A stretch of 35,791 nucleotides of DNA from an uncultured Roseburia sp. Lineage in GTDB: Bacteria > Bacillota > Clostridia > Lachnospirales > Lachnospiraceae. This document shows positions 1 through 6,953 of the stretch, piece by piece. A program made the position numbers and the translations under genes. Position 1 is the stretch's first letter, and every line of letters begins with the position of its first letter. The notes under the pieces were generated by a model. The model was not told where the DNA came from. It saw nothing but the letters and a program-made list of their open reading frames with translations, and searched no databases. Location of the stretch: assembly GCA_934309475.1 (NCBI GenBank), contig CAKRDK010000023.1:1-35791 (forward strand). The letters are read 5' to 3'.

Positions 1-1086
1 ACAATGAACTCCGGTTCTTATGTATTAAATGCAACAAAAGACAAAAAAGAACGTGTTGGCCGTATCTTACAGATGCATGCTAACAAACGTCAGGAATTAG
101 ACAAAGTTTACTCCGGTGATATCGCAGCTGCTGTAGGTTTCAAATTTACAACAACTGGTGATACAATCTGTGATGAACAGCACCCGGTAATCTTAGAGTC
201 CATGGAATTCCCAGAGCCAGTTATCGAGCTCGCTATCGAGCCTAAGACAAAAGCTGGACAGGGTAAGATGGGTGAAGCTCTTGCAAAACTTGCAGAAGAA
301 GATCCTACATTCCGTGCTCATACAAACCAGGAAACTGGTCAGACAATCATCGCTGGTATGGGTGAGCTTCACCTTGAAATTATCGTAGATCGTCTTCTTC
401 GTGAGTTCAAAGTAGAAGCTAACGTTGGTGCTCCTCAGGTAGCATACAAAGAAGCCATCACAAAAACAGTTGATGTTGACAGCAAATATGCAAAACAGTC
501 CGGTGGACGTGGACAGTACGGACACTGTAAAGTTAAATTCGAGCCTATGGATGCCAATGGAGAAGAATTATTCAAATTTGACTCTACTGTTGTCGGTGGT
601 GCTATTCCTAAGGAATACATCCCAGCAGTTGGTGAAGGTATCGAAGAAGCAACACAGGCTGGTATCCTTGGTGGATTCCCTGTAGTTGGTGTACACGCTA
701 CTGTATACGACGGATCTTACCATGAAGTCGATTCTTCAGAAATGGCATTCCACATTGCTGGTTCCCTTGCATTCAAGGAAGCTATGCAGAAAGCAGCTCC
801 AGTTCTTCTTGAGCCAATCATGAAGGTTGAAGTAACAATGCCAGAAGAGTACATGGGAGATATCATCGGTGATATCAATGCTCGTCGTGGACGTATCGAA
901 GGTATGGATGACCTCGGCGGTGGAAAGATCGTTCGTGGATTCGTTCCTCTTGCAGAGATGTTCGGATACTCTACAGACTTACGTTCTAAGACACAGGGAC
1001 GTGGTAACTACTCAATGTTCTTCGAGAAGTATGAGCCAGTTCCAAAGTCTGTTCAGGAAAAAGTTTTAGCTGAAAGAGCAAAATAA
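1..1086 (+). CDS. fusA: Elongation factor G, C-terminal part (5' end outside window)
   Basis: This is the C-terminal 361 codons of the GTPase that drives ribosomal translocation and, with RRF, ribosome recycling. The frame is open from base 1, so the gene starts upstream and the ATG at position 4 is internal. The G domain is missing from view. What remains matches EF-G domains II (end) to V, including [12 protein letters not shown] of domain [13 protein letters not shown] of domain IV and [16 protein letters not shown] of domain V. It ends in a Lys-rich tail and stop at 1084-1086. Position directly before tuf is the classical str operon order (rpsL-rpsG-fusA-tuf). Codon use is the highly expressed type, like tuf and the S10 genes. 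Identity is secure. Confidence 0.98.
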   Translation, partial: TMNSGSYVLNATKDKKERVGRILQMHANKRQELDKVYSGDIAAAVGFKFTTTGDTICDEQHPVILESMEFPEPVIELAIEPKTKAGQGKMGEALAKLAEEDPTFRAHTNQETGQTIIAGMGELHLEIIVDRLLREFKVEANVGAPQVAYKEAITKTVDVDSKYAKQSGGRGQYGHCKVKFEPMDANGEELFKFDSTVVGGAIPKEYIPAVGEGIEEATQAGILGGFPVVGVHATVYDGSYHEVDSSEMAFHIAGSLAFKEAMQKAAPVLLEPIMKVEVTMPEEYMGDIIGDINARRGRIEGMDDLGGGKIVRGFVPLAEMFGYSTDLRSKTQGRGNYSMFFEKYEPVPKSVQEKVLAERAK

Positions 1087-1139
1087 TTTCACTGAAAGTG
1101 TTAAAAATTAACGGATTTTCCGTTATCCATGAAAAATTA

Positions 1140-1170
1140 ACAGAGTTTCCATATTTTATGGGGACTCTGT
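1140..1170 (+). other. Hairpin between fusA and tuf
   Basis: An 11-bp stem (1140-1150 with 1160-1170, two G-T pairs) surrounds a 9-base AT loop. It lies 53 bases after the fusA stop. It is followed by TATAAAAATAA rather than a clean T-run, so it is at best a weak terminator. It could also protect the fusA mRNA 3' end or partly separate fusA from tuf expression. Confidence 0.55.
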
Positions 1171-1182
1171 TATAAAAATAAC

Positions 1183-1211
1183 TTGAAAAAGCTCTGATTT
1201 TTTTATATAAT
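1183..1211 (+). promoter_or_regulatory. Promoter of tuf
   Basis: TTGAAA (1183-1188), a 17-base spacer and a perfect TATAAT (1206-1211). The predicted start near 1218 leaves a leader of about 65 bases before tuf. This gives tuf a strong sigma-A promoter independent of the str operon. Confidence 0.85.
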
Positions 1212-1283
1212 CAGAATTAGCCGAGTTATAACAAATAAAGAAACCAGCCCAAAAGTGGCATCATTTTAAGGAGGATATTCAAA

Positions 1284-2471
1284 ATGGCAAAAGCTAAGTT
1301 TGAAAGAACAAAACCACATTGTAATATTGGTACAATCGGACACGTTGACCACGGTAAAACAACTTTAACAGCAGCTATCTCTAAAGTATTAGCAACTAGA
1401 GTTGCTGGTAACGAAGCTACAGATTTCGAGAACATCGATAAAGCTCCAGAAGAAAGAGAAAGAGGTATCACTATCTCTACAGCTCATATCGAGTACGAAA
1501 CAGAGAACAGACACTACGCACACGTTGACTGCCCAGGACATGCTGACTACGTTAAGAACATGATTACTGGTGCTGCTCAGATGGATGGAGCTATCTTAGT
1601 AGTAGCTGCAACTGATGGTGTTATGGCTCAGACAAAAGAGCACATCTTATTATCTCGTCAGGTAGGTGTACCTTACATCGTTGTATTCTTAAACAAATGT
1701 GATATGGTAGACGACCCAGAACTTATCGAGTTAGTAGAGATGGAAGTTACAGAACAGCTTGAAGAGTACGGTTTCAATGACTGCCCAATCATCAAAGGTT
1801 CTGCTTTAAAAGCTCTTGAAGATCCTAACGGAGAATGGGGCGACAAGATCATGGAACTCATGAGCACAGTTGATGAGTACATCCCAGATCCAGTTCGTGA
1901 AACAGATAAACCTTTCTTAATGCCAGTAGAGGACGTATTCACAATCACAGGTCGTGGTACAGTTGCTACAGGTAGAGTAGAAAGAGGTACATTACACCTT
2001 AACGACGAACTTGAAATCTTAGGTGTAAAAGAAGAAGTTCAGAAGACAGTTGTAACTGGTATCGAAATGTTCCGTAAACAGTTAGACGAAGCTCAGGCTG
2101 GTGATAACATCGGTGCATTATTACGTGGTATCAACCGTGACCAGATCGTTCGTGGTCAGGTTCTTGCTAAACCAGGTACAGTAACATGTCATCGTAAATT
2201 TACAGCTCAGGTTTACGTTTTAACAAAAGACGAAGGTGGACGTCATACTCCATTCTTCAACAACTACCGTCCACAGTTCTACTTCAGAACAACAGACGTA
2301 ACTGGTGTATGTGAATTACCAGCAGGTGTTGAAATGTGTATGCCTGGTGATAACGTAGAAATGACAATCGAATTAATTCATCCAGTAGCTATGGAGCAGG
2401 GTCTTACATTCGCTATCCGTGAAGGTGGACGTACAGTAGGTTCTGGTCGTGTTGCTACAGTTATCGAATAA
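1284..2471 (+). CDS. tuf: Elongation factor Tu
   Basis: EF-Tu is the GTPase that delivers aminoacyl-tRNA to the ribosomal A site. The 395-residue length is the family norm. The P-loop GHVDHGKT is at residues 19-26, followed by the switch I region (RERGITI), DCPGH (switch II) and NKCD (guanine recognition). Domains II and III are complete up to the usual end. The start is fixed by AAGGAGG at 1268-1274, nine bases before ATG. It has its own consensus promoter at 1183-1211 and its own terminator at 2507-2540. It can therefore be made as a monocistronic mRNA as well as from fusA read-through. The S10 operon does not follow directly, as it does in many Firmicutes; it starts 28.7 kb later. Confidence 0.99.
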   Translation: MAKAKFERTKPHCNIGTIGHVDHGKTTLTAAISKVLATRVAGNEATDFENIDKAPEERERGITISTAHIEYETENRHYAHVDCPGHADYVKNMITGAAQMDGAILVVAATDGVMAQTKEHILLSRQVGVPYIVVFLNKCDMVDDPELIELVEMEVTEQLEEYGFNDCPIIKGSALKALEDPNGEWGDKIMELMSTVDEYIPDPVRETDKPFLMPVEDVFTITGRGTVATGRVERGTLHLNDELEILGVKEEVQKTVVTGIEMFRKQLDEAQAGDNIGALLRGINRDQIVRGQVLAKPGTVTCHRKFTAQVYVLTKDEGGRHTPFFNNYRPQFYFRTTDVTGVCELPAGVEMCMPGDNVEMTIELIHPVAMEQGLTFAIREGGRTVGSGRVATVIE

Positions 2472-2506
2472 TCAATTCGTTGATAATTCTATAAGTTAGT
2501 ATTTAT

Positions 2507-2540
2507 ACAGGGGGAGTGGAAATCACTTCCCCTGTTTTTT
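2507..2540 (+). terminator. Intrinsic terminator of tuf
   Basis: A 12-bp stem (2507-2518 with 2524-2535, one G-T pair) with a 5-base loop, followed by a T-run to 2540. It ends the str operon transcript. Confidence 0.93.
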
Positions 2541-2563
2541 CTATATACCTGTATTTCGTATCA

Positions 2564-2608
2564 TAGACATTTTGTATGCTCATATTTCATAATAGAAATA
2601 TGAGCATA
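2564..2608 (+). promoter_or_regulatory. Candidate promoter overlapped by a 14-bp perfect palindrome
   Basis: Arms at 2575-2588 (TATGCTCATATTTC) and 2595-2608 are exact inverted copies with a 6-base centre. No T-run follows, so it is not an ordinary terminator. A possible promoter, TAGACA (2564-2569), an 18-base spacer and CATAAT (2588-2593), has its -10 box inside the palindrome. This is the geometry of a repressor operator. A second weak candidate promoter, TTGAAA-17-TATCGT, lies at 2675-2703. The regulator is unknown. Confidence 0.5.
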
Positions 2609-2753
2609 TCAAACTATTCCAGAATGACTGTTTCAAAAGAGAAAAAAGGAACGCCTCAATGCAAACATTCCCGATTGAAAAATAGCCGTGAAGCTGTTAT
2701 CGTTAAACTATCAGATGACAAGCTCGTTATCATTTAGAAAAGAAGGTACAACG

Positions 2754-3614
2754 ATGAAGAAAACAAATGTAAAAGACCATGGATTTGAAGGTATACTTTT
2801 TCCGGGAAATGGGACAAAAGATAAAGTTGTAATTGTCATGTCAGGCTCAAATGGGGGAATGAAGCTCACAAAACAGGCGGCGGAATTTTACCATGAAAAC
2901 GGTGTTCCTGCGTTGGCGCTGGCATTGTTTGCGACAAAGGGAACACAGCCTTTTCTGGATAGAGTGCCGGTGGAATATGTAGAACATGCAATTTGCTGGC
3001 TTAAAGAGCAGGGATACGAGCGAATCGGAATTGATGGAATGTCAAAGGGAAGTGAGATAGCACTTGTTGCGGCATCCATGTTTTCGGACATATCCTGTGT
3101 CATAGTCAGAGTGCCATCCTATTTCGTGAGCGAGGGGCTTGTTGGAAAAGGAAAGAATAAAGCTCCGTCAGGTACCTCCTGTTGGAGTTACCATGGAAAG
3201 GAACTTGCCTATGCGCCATACAAGACGAGAAAATTTCATATCCTAAAAATGCTGATAAAAGAAAAGGAATTGCATATCATCACGTTTAACAGAGATAAAG
3301 ACATTATTCCGGAGAGCATCATTGCGATTGATGAGATAAAAGCTCCTATATTAATTTTATCGTCCAAACAGGATTCGGTATGGCCATCCTATGAAAGTGG
3401 TGTTTATATAGAAAAGAAACTTGCGGAAACAGGTTTTCCATATGAATATAAGCATGTTGCGTATGAATATATGAGTCATGCGCTGGTCACCAAACTGCCG
3501 CTGATATATAAGTTTGGTTTCAGGTCAGAAAGGGAACATGCAAAAGCATGTGCCATTGATAGAGAGAACATGAAGAAAGAATTGCTGGACTGGGTAAACC
3601 AGGTGTGGAAATAA
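2754..3614 (+). CDS. Alpha/beta hydrolase, BAAT/acyl-CoA thioesterase C-terminal type
   Basis: A 286-residue cytoplasmic hydrolase of the family that includes bile acid-CoA:amino acid N-acyltransferase and acyl-CoA thioesterases. The nucleophile elbow is GMSKG with Ser97. The likely acid is Asp207 (SSKQDSVWPS) and the likely base His242 (EYMSHAL), which gives a complete catalytic triad. The first strand with the GSNGG oxyanion region is at about 26-35. The N-terminal domain of eukaryotic BAAT is absent. I chose ATG 2754 because GAAGG lies 7 bases upstream; an in-frame ATG at 2688 has no ribosome site. The gene stands alone behind a palindromic operator candidate. The substrate cannot be read from sequence; a thioester or ester is the family expectation. 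Confidence 0.82.
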   Translation: MKKTNVKDHGFEGILFPGNGTKDKVVIVMSGSNGGMKLTKQAAEFYHENGVPALALALFATKGTQPFLDRVPVEYVEHAICWLKEQGYERIGIDGMSKGSEIALVAASMFSDISCVIVRVPSYFVSEGLVGKGKNKAPSGTSCWSYHGKELAYAPYKTRKFHILKMLIKEKELHIITFNRDKDIIPESIIAIDEIKAPILILSSKQDSVWPSYESGVYIEKKLAETGFPYEYKHVAYEYMSHALVTKLPLIYKFGFRSEREHAKACAIDRENMKKELLDWVNQVWK

Positions 3615-3625
3615 CAGCCGCTAAT

Positions 3626-3712
3626 GGTTCGGATAGCATGAAGTAGAGAAGCCTACGCAAGGTTTAGGGCAGATTCTACACAGCGTAGGTTGCGAATCGT
3701 GCAGGAGGAACC
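3626..3712 (+). other. Candidate structured RNA with possible pseudoknot
   Basis: The stretch between the hydrolase and the XRE gene holds interlocking complements. GGTTC (3626-3630) pairs with GAACC (3708-3712) and encloses CCTACGC (3652-3658), which pairs with GCGTAGG (3683-3689). GATTC (3672-3676), in that hairpin loop, complements GAATC (3694-3698) outside it, an H-type pseudoknot layout. No known class was recognised. It could be a leader of the downstream regulator gene or a mobile-element remnant. Confidence 0.35.
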
Positions 3713-3771
3713 TAGAATAAACTCATAAGATGCATGTATCTGAAAAACACAAAAAGATAAGGAGGACAGCA

Positions 3772-4437
3772 ATGAATGCTATTTTAACAGGGCAATTTAT
3801 CAGCCGGGTCCGAACAGAAAAAGGAATGACACAAAAAGAACTGGCTCAAAAGGTCGGCGTGACCGACAAGGCAGTATCCAAATGGGAGACAGGAAGAGGA
3901 ATGCCGGACATTTCATCGTTAGATGCATTGTGTAATGCACTGGATGTGAGTGTGAATGAATTGCTAAGTGGCGAAGTGTTACCTCCTGAATTTTATGAGA
4001 AAAAGGCGGAGGAAAATATGAAAACATTGATAAAAGAGAATGAGAAAAATACAAAGACAAACTGGATTCAGATGATTCTTGGCGAGGTGCTGGTAATCGT
4101 GGCATTTATATTTCTTGCAATATGCATAGGGATAAAAATGCTTGGAAATTATTTTGACCTTCCATCGCTTCTTTATCTGGTGCTGATTTCGGCGGGAGTT
4201 GTCCTGCTATCCAGACCAGCAGGAAAAAGAGAGATATTTGCAGCCCTGCAAAAGGCGGTTATTCTTGCGGGAGCACTTGCAGCTATGGTCAGTTTGATTC
4301 AGATATTCCTGTATGCAGAAGACATGGAGGCTATTTTTACCAGCGTTGCGGTTGCATTGTTACCGATTGCGTATGGAATCTTTTTGTACCTGCTGTTACT
4401 TCCCATTACAACACATATGAAAAAAGCGGTAGAATAA
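3772..4437 (+). CDS. XRE-family transcriptional regulator with membrane domain
   Basis: A 221-residue protein. Residues 8-66 form a Cro/C1-type helix-turn-helix, with MTQKELAQKVGVTDKAVSKW as helices 2-3 and the usual PDISSLDALCNALDVSVNEL end. A charged linker follows (about 70-98), then four hydrophobic segments near 101-123, 130-147, 158-181 and 188-211. This fused HTH-membrane design is common in Clostridia; the membrane part may sense envelope or membrane stress, but no ligand is known. ATG 3772 is chosen because AAGGAGG (3759-3765) lies 6 bases upstream; the in-frame ATG at 3730 lacks a site. No promoter is evident. It could be read through from the hydrolase or controlled by the structured stretch before it. 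Confidence 0.85.
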   Translation: MNAILTGQFISRVRTEKGMTQKELAQKVGVTDKAVSKWETGRGMPDISSLDALCNALDVSVNELLSGEVLPPEFYEKKAEENMKTLIKENEKNTKTNWIQMILGEVLVIVAFIFLAICIGIKMLGNYFDLPSLLYLVLISAGVVLLSRPAGKREIFAALQKAVILAGALAAMVSLIQIFLYAEDMEAIFTSVAVALLPIAYGIFLYLLLLPITTHMKKAVE

Positions 4438-4443
4438 AAAAAT

Positions 4444-4533
4444 CAGCTCACTTCAGATATTCGTAATTTTTAGAAATGAAGATAGCAGTTTTATCGAGGT
4501 AACTTACCGGACGCGCGAGGATAAAGTGAGCTG
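4444..4533 (+). repeat. Long-spaced inverted repeat enclosing nested pairings
   Basis: CAGCTCACTT (4444-4453) and AAGTGAGCTG (4524-4533) are perfect 10-base complements 70 bases apart. Inside are TTATC/GATAA and GGTA/TACC. No T-run and no open frame of interest. It may be a folded 3' region of the XRE mRNA or a small MITE-like remnant. Confidence 0.35.
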
Positions 4534-4549
4534 TCTGGAAGAATAAGCA

Positions 4550-4578
4550 TTGACATTTTTCACGGAAAAGTGTATATT
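4550..4578 (+). promoter_or_regulatory. Promoter of the fluoride-responsive operon
   Basis: Consensus TTGACA (4550-4555), a 17-base spacer and TATATT (4573-4578). The predicted start near 4585 falls at the first base pairs of the riboswitch aptamer. Confidence 0.88.
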
Positions 4579-4586
4579 TTCTGATT

Positions 4587-4677
4587 AGGGAATGAAGTTC
4601 TCCCTTGGGAAACCAGAACTGCTGATATAGCTGATGACTTCTACGATGATACATCGCAGGGGTCACCAGCTTTTTTT
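4587..4677 (+). promoter_or_regulatory. Fluoride riboswitch (crcB motif) with terminator platform
   Basis: The leader shows the conserved pieces of the fluoride aptamer. A first stem AGGGA/TCCCT (4587-4591 with 4601-4605) carries the ATGAAGTTC loop. An AACTGCT segment follows at 4617-4623, then the hallmark AGCTGATGACTTCTAC at 4629-4644. The 3' part of the aptamer is also the ascending arm of a terminator ending in seven T. In this class, fluoride stabilises the aptamer pseudoknot and prevents terminator formation, so the switch is ON with fluoride. The next gene is a cation/proton antiporter, one of the gene classes known to follow this motif. Recognition is by motif memory; a covariance search would settle it. 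Confidence 0.9.
4629..4677 (+). terminator. Riboswitch-controlled terminator
   Basis: A 20-position stem (4629-4648 with 4652-4671; two A-C mismatches and two G-T pairs) with an ATA loop, followed by TTTTTTT (4671-4677). Its left arm contains the conserved 3' segment of the aptamer, so the two structures are mutually exclusive. Confidence 0.9.
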
Positions 4678-4688
4678 GTGTAATAGGA
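4678..4688 (+). repeat. Core of dispersed terminator-suffix repeat (copy F, partial)
   Basis: GTGTAATAGGA starts directly after the U-tract and runs into the Shine-Dalgarno AGGAGG of the antiporter gene. It matches the first 11 bases of the repeat seen after other terminators in the window. A partial match this short could be chance. Confidence 0.45.
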
Positions 4689-4695
4689 GGAAAAA

Positions 4696-5916
4696 ATGTT
4701 AACATCACTATCACTTATTTTTCTTGTCGGGTTGCCAGCAGCAGCGATATGCCGCCGCCTGAAACTGCCTGGGATTATTGGCATGCTTGCAACGGGAATC
4801 TTGTTAGGACCATATGTGCTTGATTTCTTAGACCCATCTATTTTAAATATTTCCGCGGATTTGCGTAAGATTGCACTGATTATTATTCTGTTGAAGGCGG
4901 GGCTGTCATTAGATTTAAAGGATTTGAAAAAAATCGGGAGACCGGCGGTGATGATGTCGTTCGTGCCGGCGACATTTGAAATTATTGGCTATGTTCTTTT
5001 AGCACCTTATATTCTGGGGCTGACACGGGCGGAAGCCGCAGTTATGGGAGCGGTGCTGGCAGCAGTTTCACCGGCTGTCGTAGTTCCAAGGATGGTGCAG
5101 TTCATAGAAAAACGACGTGGAACCGAAAAAGGAATTCCACAGATGATTATGGCGGGAGCGTCCTGTGACGACATTTTTGTCATCGTGCTGTTTACGACGT
5201 TTTTAGGCATGGCACAGGGACAGAGCGCGGATGTGCTGGATTTTGTAAAAATACCGGTGTCCATTGTGCTTGGAGTTCTCGTGGGGGCACTCGCAGGGTA
5301 TCTGCTGTACCAGTTTTTCGAGACATCTTATGCCCGAAAACATTGTATCCGGAACAGTATGAAAGTCATAATTGTGCTCGGCGTGTCCTTCTTTCTGGTA
5401 GCAATGGAGACGTGGTTAGAAGGAAAGGTGGCAATTTCGGGTCTGCTTGCGGTTGTGAGCATGGCGTGTGTACTGAAAATGAAGAGCACTACGTTTGTAG
5501 CTAGACGACTTTCCGAAAAAATGGGAAAACTCTGGCTGGCAGCAGAAGTCATGTTGTTTGTTTTGGTAGGTGCAGCAGTGGACATCCGCTATACCGTAAG
5601 CGCCGGACTTGCAGCCGTTGCCATGATTGCAGCGGCACTGCTGTTTCGTGCGTGCGGAGTGCTTGTCTGTACGATAAAGACGAATCTTTCATGGAAAGAG
5701 CGCCTGTTTTGTGTCGTTGCGTACCTTCCCAAAGCGACGGTTCAGGCGGCAATCGGGTCTGTGCCGCTTGCAGCGGGGCTTCCCTGTGGAAAAATGGTGT
5801 TGTCCGTAGCAGTAATGGCAATTATCATCACGGCACCATTAGGAGCGTTTGGAATCGACAGGATGGCATCGTTTCTTACTGTGGAGAAAGAAAAGAAGGA
5901 GAAAAACAATGTGTAA
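4696..5916 (+). CDS. Cation:proton antiporter (CPA family), fluoride-operon member
   Basis: A 406-residue integral membrane protein with 11-13 hydrophobic helices, the layout of Na+/H+ exchangers. CPA features visible are GLPAAAICRRLKLPGIIGM at the N-terminus, the SPAVVVPRM segment (about 125-133) and an acidic pair Asp158-Asp159 in ASCDDIFVIVLF, where CPA members carry their ion-binding Asp pair or Asn-Asp. It is the first gene after the fluoride riboswitch, with AGGAGG at 4685-4690 and ATG at 4696. Antiporters are an established partner of this switch. I infer a role in relieving fluoride stress, either by exporting fluoride or by restoring pH and cation balance after HF entry. The short charged tail is cytoplasmic. 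It overlaps the next gene by 8 bases. Confidence 0.88.
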   Translation: MLTSLSLIFLVGLPAAAICRRLKLPGIIGMLATGILLGPYVLDFLDPSILNISADLRKIALIIILLKAGLSLDLKDLKKIGRPAVMMSFVPATFEIIGYVLLAPYILGLTRAEAAVMGAVLAAVSPAVVVPRMVQFIEKRRGTEKGIPQMIMAGASCDDIFVIVLFTTFLGMAQGQSADVLDFVKIPVSIVLGVLVGALAGYLLYQFFETSYARKHCIRNSMKVIIVLGVSFFLVAMETWLEGKVAISGLLAVVSMACVLKMKSTTFVARRLSEKMGKLWLAAEVMLFVLVGAAVDIRYTVSAGLAAVAMIAAALLFRACGVLVCTIKTNLSWKERLFCVVAYLPKATVQAAIGSVPLAAGLPCGKMVLSVAVMAIIITAPLGAFGIDRMASFLTVEKEKKEKNNV

Positions 5917-6412
5917 ATTAAGAATCCGTCAGGCAAAACAGGAGGATATGTCCCAGATATTGCCAATCTATGCATATGCGAGAACCTTTATGGCAGAGAC
6001 AGGAAATGCGACGCAGTGGGCAGACCATTTTCCACCGGAAGAACTGTTAGCAGCCGATGTGGAGAGACGCCAGCTCTATGTGGTAGAAAAAGCGGGCACG
6101 ATACATGGAGTGTTTGCGTTCATCATAGGAAAAGACAGCACCTATGCCGTCATAGAACAGGGAGCATGGCGTTCTGAGAGCACATACGGAACCATTCACC
6201 GTGTGGCGGGAGACGGGGTGGTGCATGCAATATTCGGGGAGATTGTCTCCTTCTGCGAAAAGAACATAGCGCACCTTCGAATTGATACGCATGAGGACAA
6301 TAAAATCATGCAGCACCTGATAGAGAAAAATGGGTTTGTGAAATGCGGAATCATTCATGTTGCGGACGGAAGCCCGCGGATTGCATATGAAAAGTTACCG
6401 GATGTAGATTGA
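5909..6412 (+). CDS. GNAT-family N-acetyltransferase, co-transcribed with the antiporter
   Basis: A 167-residue GNAT protein. It opens with LRIRQAKQEDMSQILPIY, the usual beta1-alpha1, and ends with a LRIDTHEDNKIMQHLIEKNGFVKCG segment typical of the family's beta4-alpha4 and 'xxNGFxxCG' end. The central acetyl-CoA loop is poorly conserved. The start ATG 5909 overlaps the antiporter stop (ATGTGTAA, 5909-5916), with AAGGAG 7 bases upstream; a longer in-frame start at 5849 lies inside the antiporter gene and has no ribosome site. Translational coupling puts it under the fluoride riboswitch. The substrate is unknown, and a link between acetylation and fluoride is not established. No clear terminator follows. 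Confidence 0.82.
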   Translation: MCKLRIRQAKQEDMSQILPIYAYARTFMAETGNATQWADHFPPEELLAADVERRQLYVVEKAGTIHGVFAFIIGKDSTYAVIEQGAWRSESTYGTIHRVAGDGVVHAIFGEIVSFCEKNIAHLRIDTHEDNKIMQHLIEKNGFVKCGIIHVADGSPRIAYEKLPDVD

Positions 6413-6463
6413 GATATAATTTATAGTTATAATAGCAATGAAAAAATGCTATATACCGGAATA

Positions 6464-6492
6464 TTGACAGAAAAGCCGCAGAGTGTTATTGT
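6464..6492 (+). promoter_or_regulatory. Promoter of the T-box/cstA transcript
   Basis: TTGACA (6464-6469), a 17-base spacer and TATTGT (6487-6492). The predicted start near 6499 lies about 30 bases before Stem I of the T-box. Confidence 0.8.
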
Positions 6493-6499
6493 ATCTTTT

Positions 6500-6791
6500 A
6501 ACAAAGAGCAAATGCAAGGAACAGAATAAGGTCATCAGAAAGAAGTATCTTCAGAGAGTCGCCGGGTGGTGTGAGGCGATGGTTGGTTTTGGTGATTATC
6601 CTCTGCGAGCAGTGCACTGAATGCCCCAATCGGGTTATTAGGTGGCACCGGTTTTCTACCGTTATTAAGAGCCTTATTTCTACAGAAGAAGTCTGTGGTG
6701 ATGAGAGTGAGAGGTCGTTTCATACGGCAAGTAAAGTGGTAACGCGGAAGTCTAAGCCTTCGTCTTTAGAATATAAGACGAAGGTTTTTTT
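6500..6791 (+). promoter_or_regulatory. T-box leader upstream of cstA, probable isoleucine specifier
   Basis: Stem I closes by GG(t)CATCAG (6530-6538) with CTG(a)ATGCC (6617-6625). It carries the AGTA element (6543-6546), AGAGAG (6553-6558) and a distal CGCC-GGGTGGTGTGA-GGCG hairpin (6560-6578). The specifier loop reads GGTG-ATT-ATCCTCTG. By the usual pattern of the codon followed by A and pyrimidines, the specifier is ATT (6595-6597), Ile. The T-box sequence AAAGTGGTAACGCGG (6733-6747) holds TGGT, which pairs with an ACCA tRNA end. This suits tRNA-Ile (discriminator A) and excludes an Asp reading. A terminator ends the leader. Uncharged tRNA would favour the antiterminator and expression of cstA. 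Stem II/III elements lie between 6626 and 6730. Val or Leu remain possible if the specifier is offset. Confidence 0.88.
6757..6791 (+). terminator. T-box terminator
   Basis: A perfect 10-bp stem CCTTCGTCTT (6757-6766) with AAGACGAAGG (6775-6784), an 8-base loop and TTTTTTT (6785-6791). It competes with the antiterminator that contains the T-box sequence ten bases upstream. Confidence 0.93.
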
Positions 6792-6821
6792 ATGTAATAG
6801 GAAACTTCGTTCCTATTACAT
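6792..6821 (+). repeat. Dispersed terminator-suffix repeat, full palindromic copy (A)
   Basis: ATGTAATAGGAA (6792-6803) and TTCCTATTACAT (6810-6821) form a perfect 12-bp hairpin with an ACTTCG loop. It begins on the base after the T-box U-tract. The left half recurs at 6917, 14791, 21913 and, shorter, at 4678 and 24274. This is the most symmetrical copy. Confidence 0.7.
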
Positions 6822-6827
6822 AAAAAG

Positions 6828-6911
6828 CTCCGCGAGGATGCGCACCTCGCGGAGAAGAATTTAATGCTTCGCATACCGCTCGGCGCGTAAGTGTGCGGCA
6901 GGCGCACACTT
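6828..6911 (+). repeat. Two GC-rich perfect hairpins between repeat copies
   Basis: Hairpin 1 is CTCCGCGAGG (6828-6837) with CCTCGCGGAG (6845-6854). Hairpin 2 is AAGTGTGCG (6889-6897) with CGCACACTT (6903-6911). Both are mismatch-free and more GC-rich than their surroundings. They sit between repeat copies A and B, inside the cstA 5' leader. This resembles a REP-like or MITE-like composite insertion; a second attenuation step is the alternative. No coding frame is apparent here. Confidence 0.55.
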
Positions 6912-6916
6912 TATTC

Positions 6917-6953
6917 TGTAATAGGAAACTTTATTCTATGGCATGCGTAATTC
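6917..6953 (+). repeat. Dispersed repeat, copy B
   Basis: TGTAATAGGAAACTTTATTCTAT (6917-6939) followed after a short insertion by GCGTAATTC (6945-6953). It matches copy D at 21913-21946 nearly base for base except for about four extra bases. It is the only copy not directly attached to a T-run. Confidence 0.6.

Noticed and set aside
2688..2753. N-terminal extension of the BAAT-type hydrolase
   Set aside because: The in-frame ATG at 2688 has no ribosome site and the extra residues do not look like the family; ATG 2754 has GAAGG at good spacing.
4448..4714. 88-codon minus-strand frame over the fluoride riboswitch
   Set aside because: The region is a promoter plus riboswitch on the plus strand; no ribosome site or recognisable protein features.
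6589..6600. Val (GTG), Asp (GAT) or Leu (TTA) as T-box specifier
   Set aside because: The codon is normally followed by A and a pyrimidine run, which selects ATT; GAT would need a tRNA-Asp end pairing with TGGC, but TGGT is present. Val and Leu are less likely rather than excluded.
6571..6864. 97-codon plus-strand frame in the T-box leader
   Set aside because: It overlaps T-box structural elements, the terminator and repeat hairpins; no Shine-Dalgarno.
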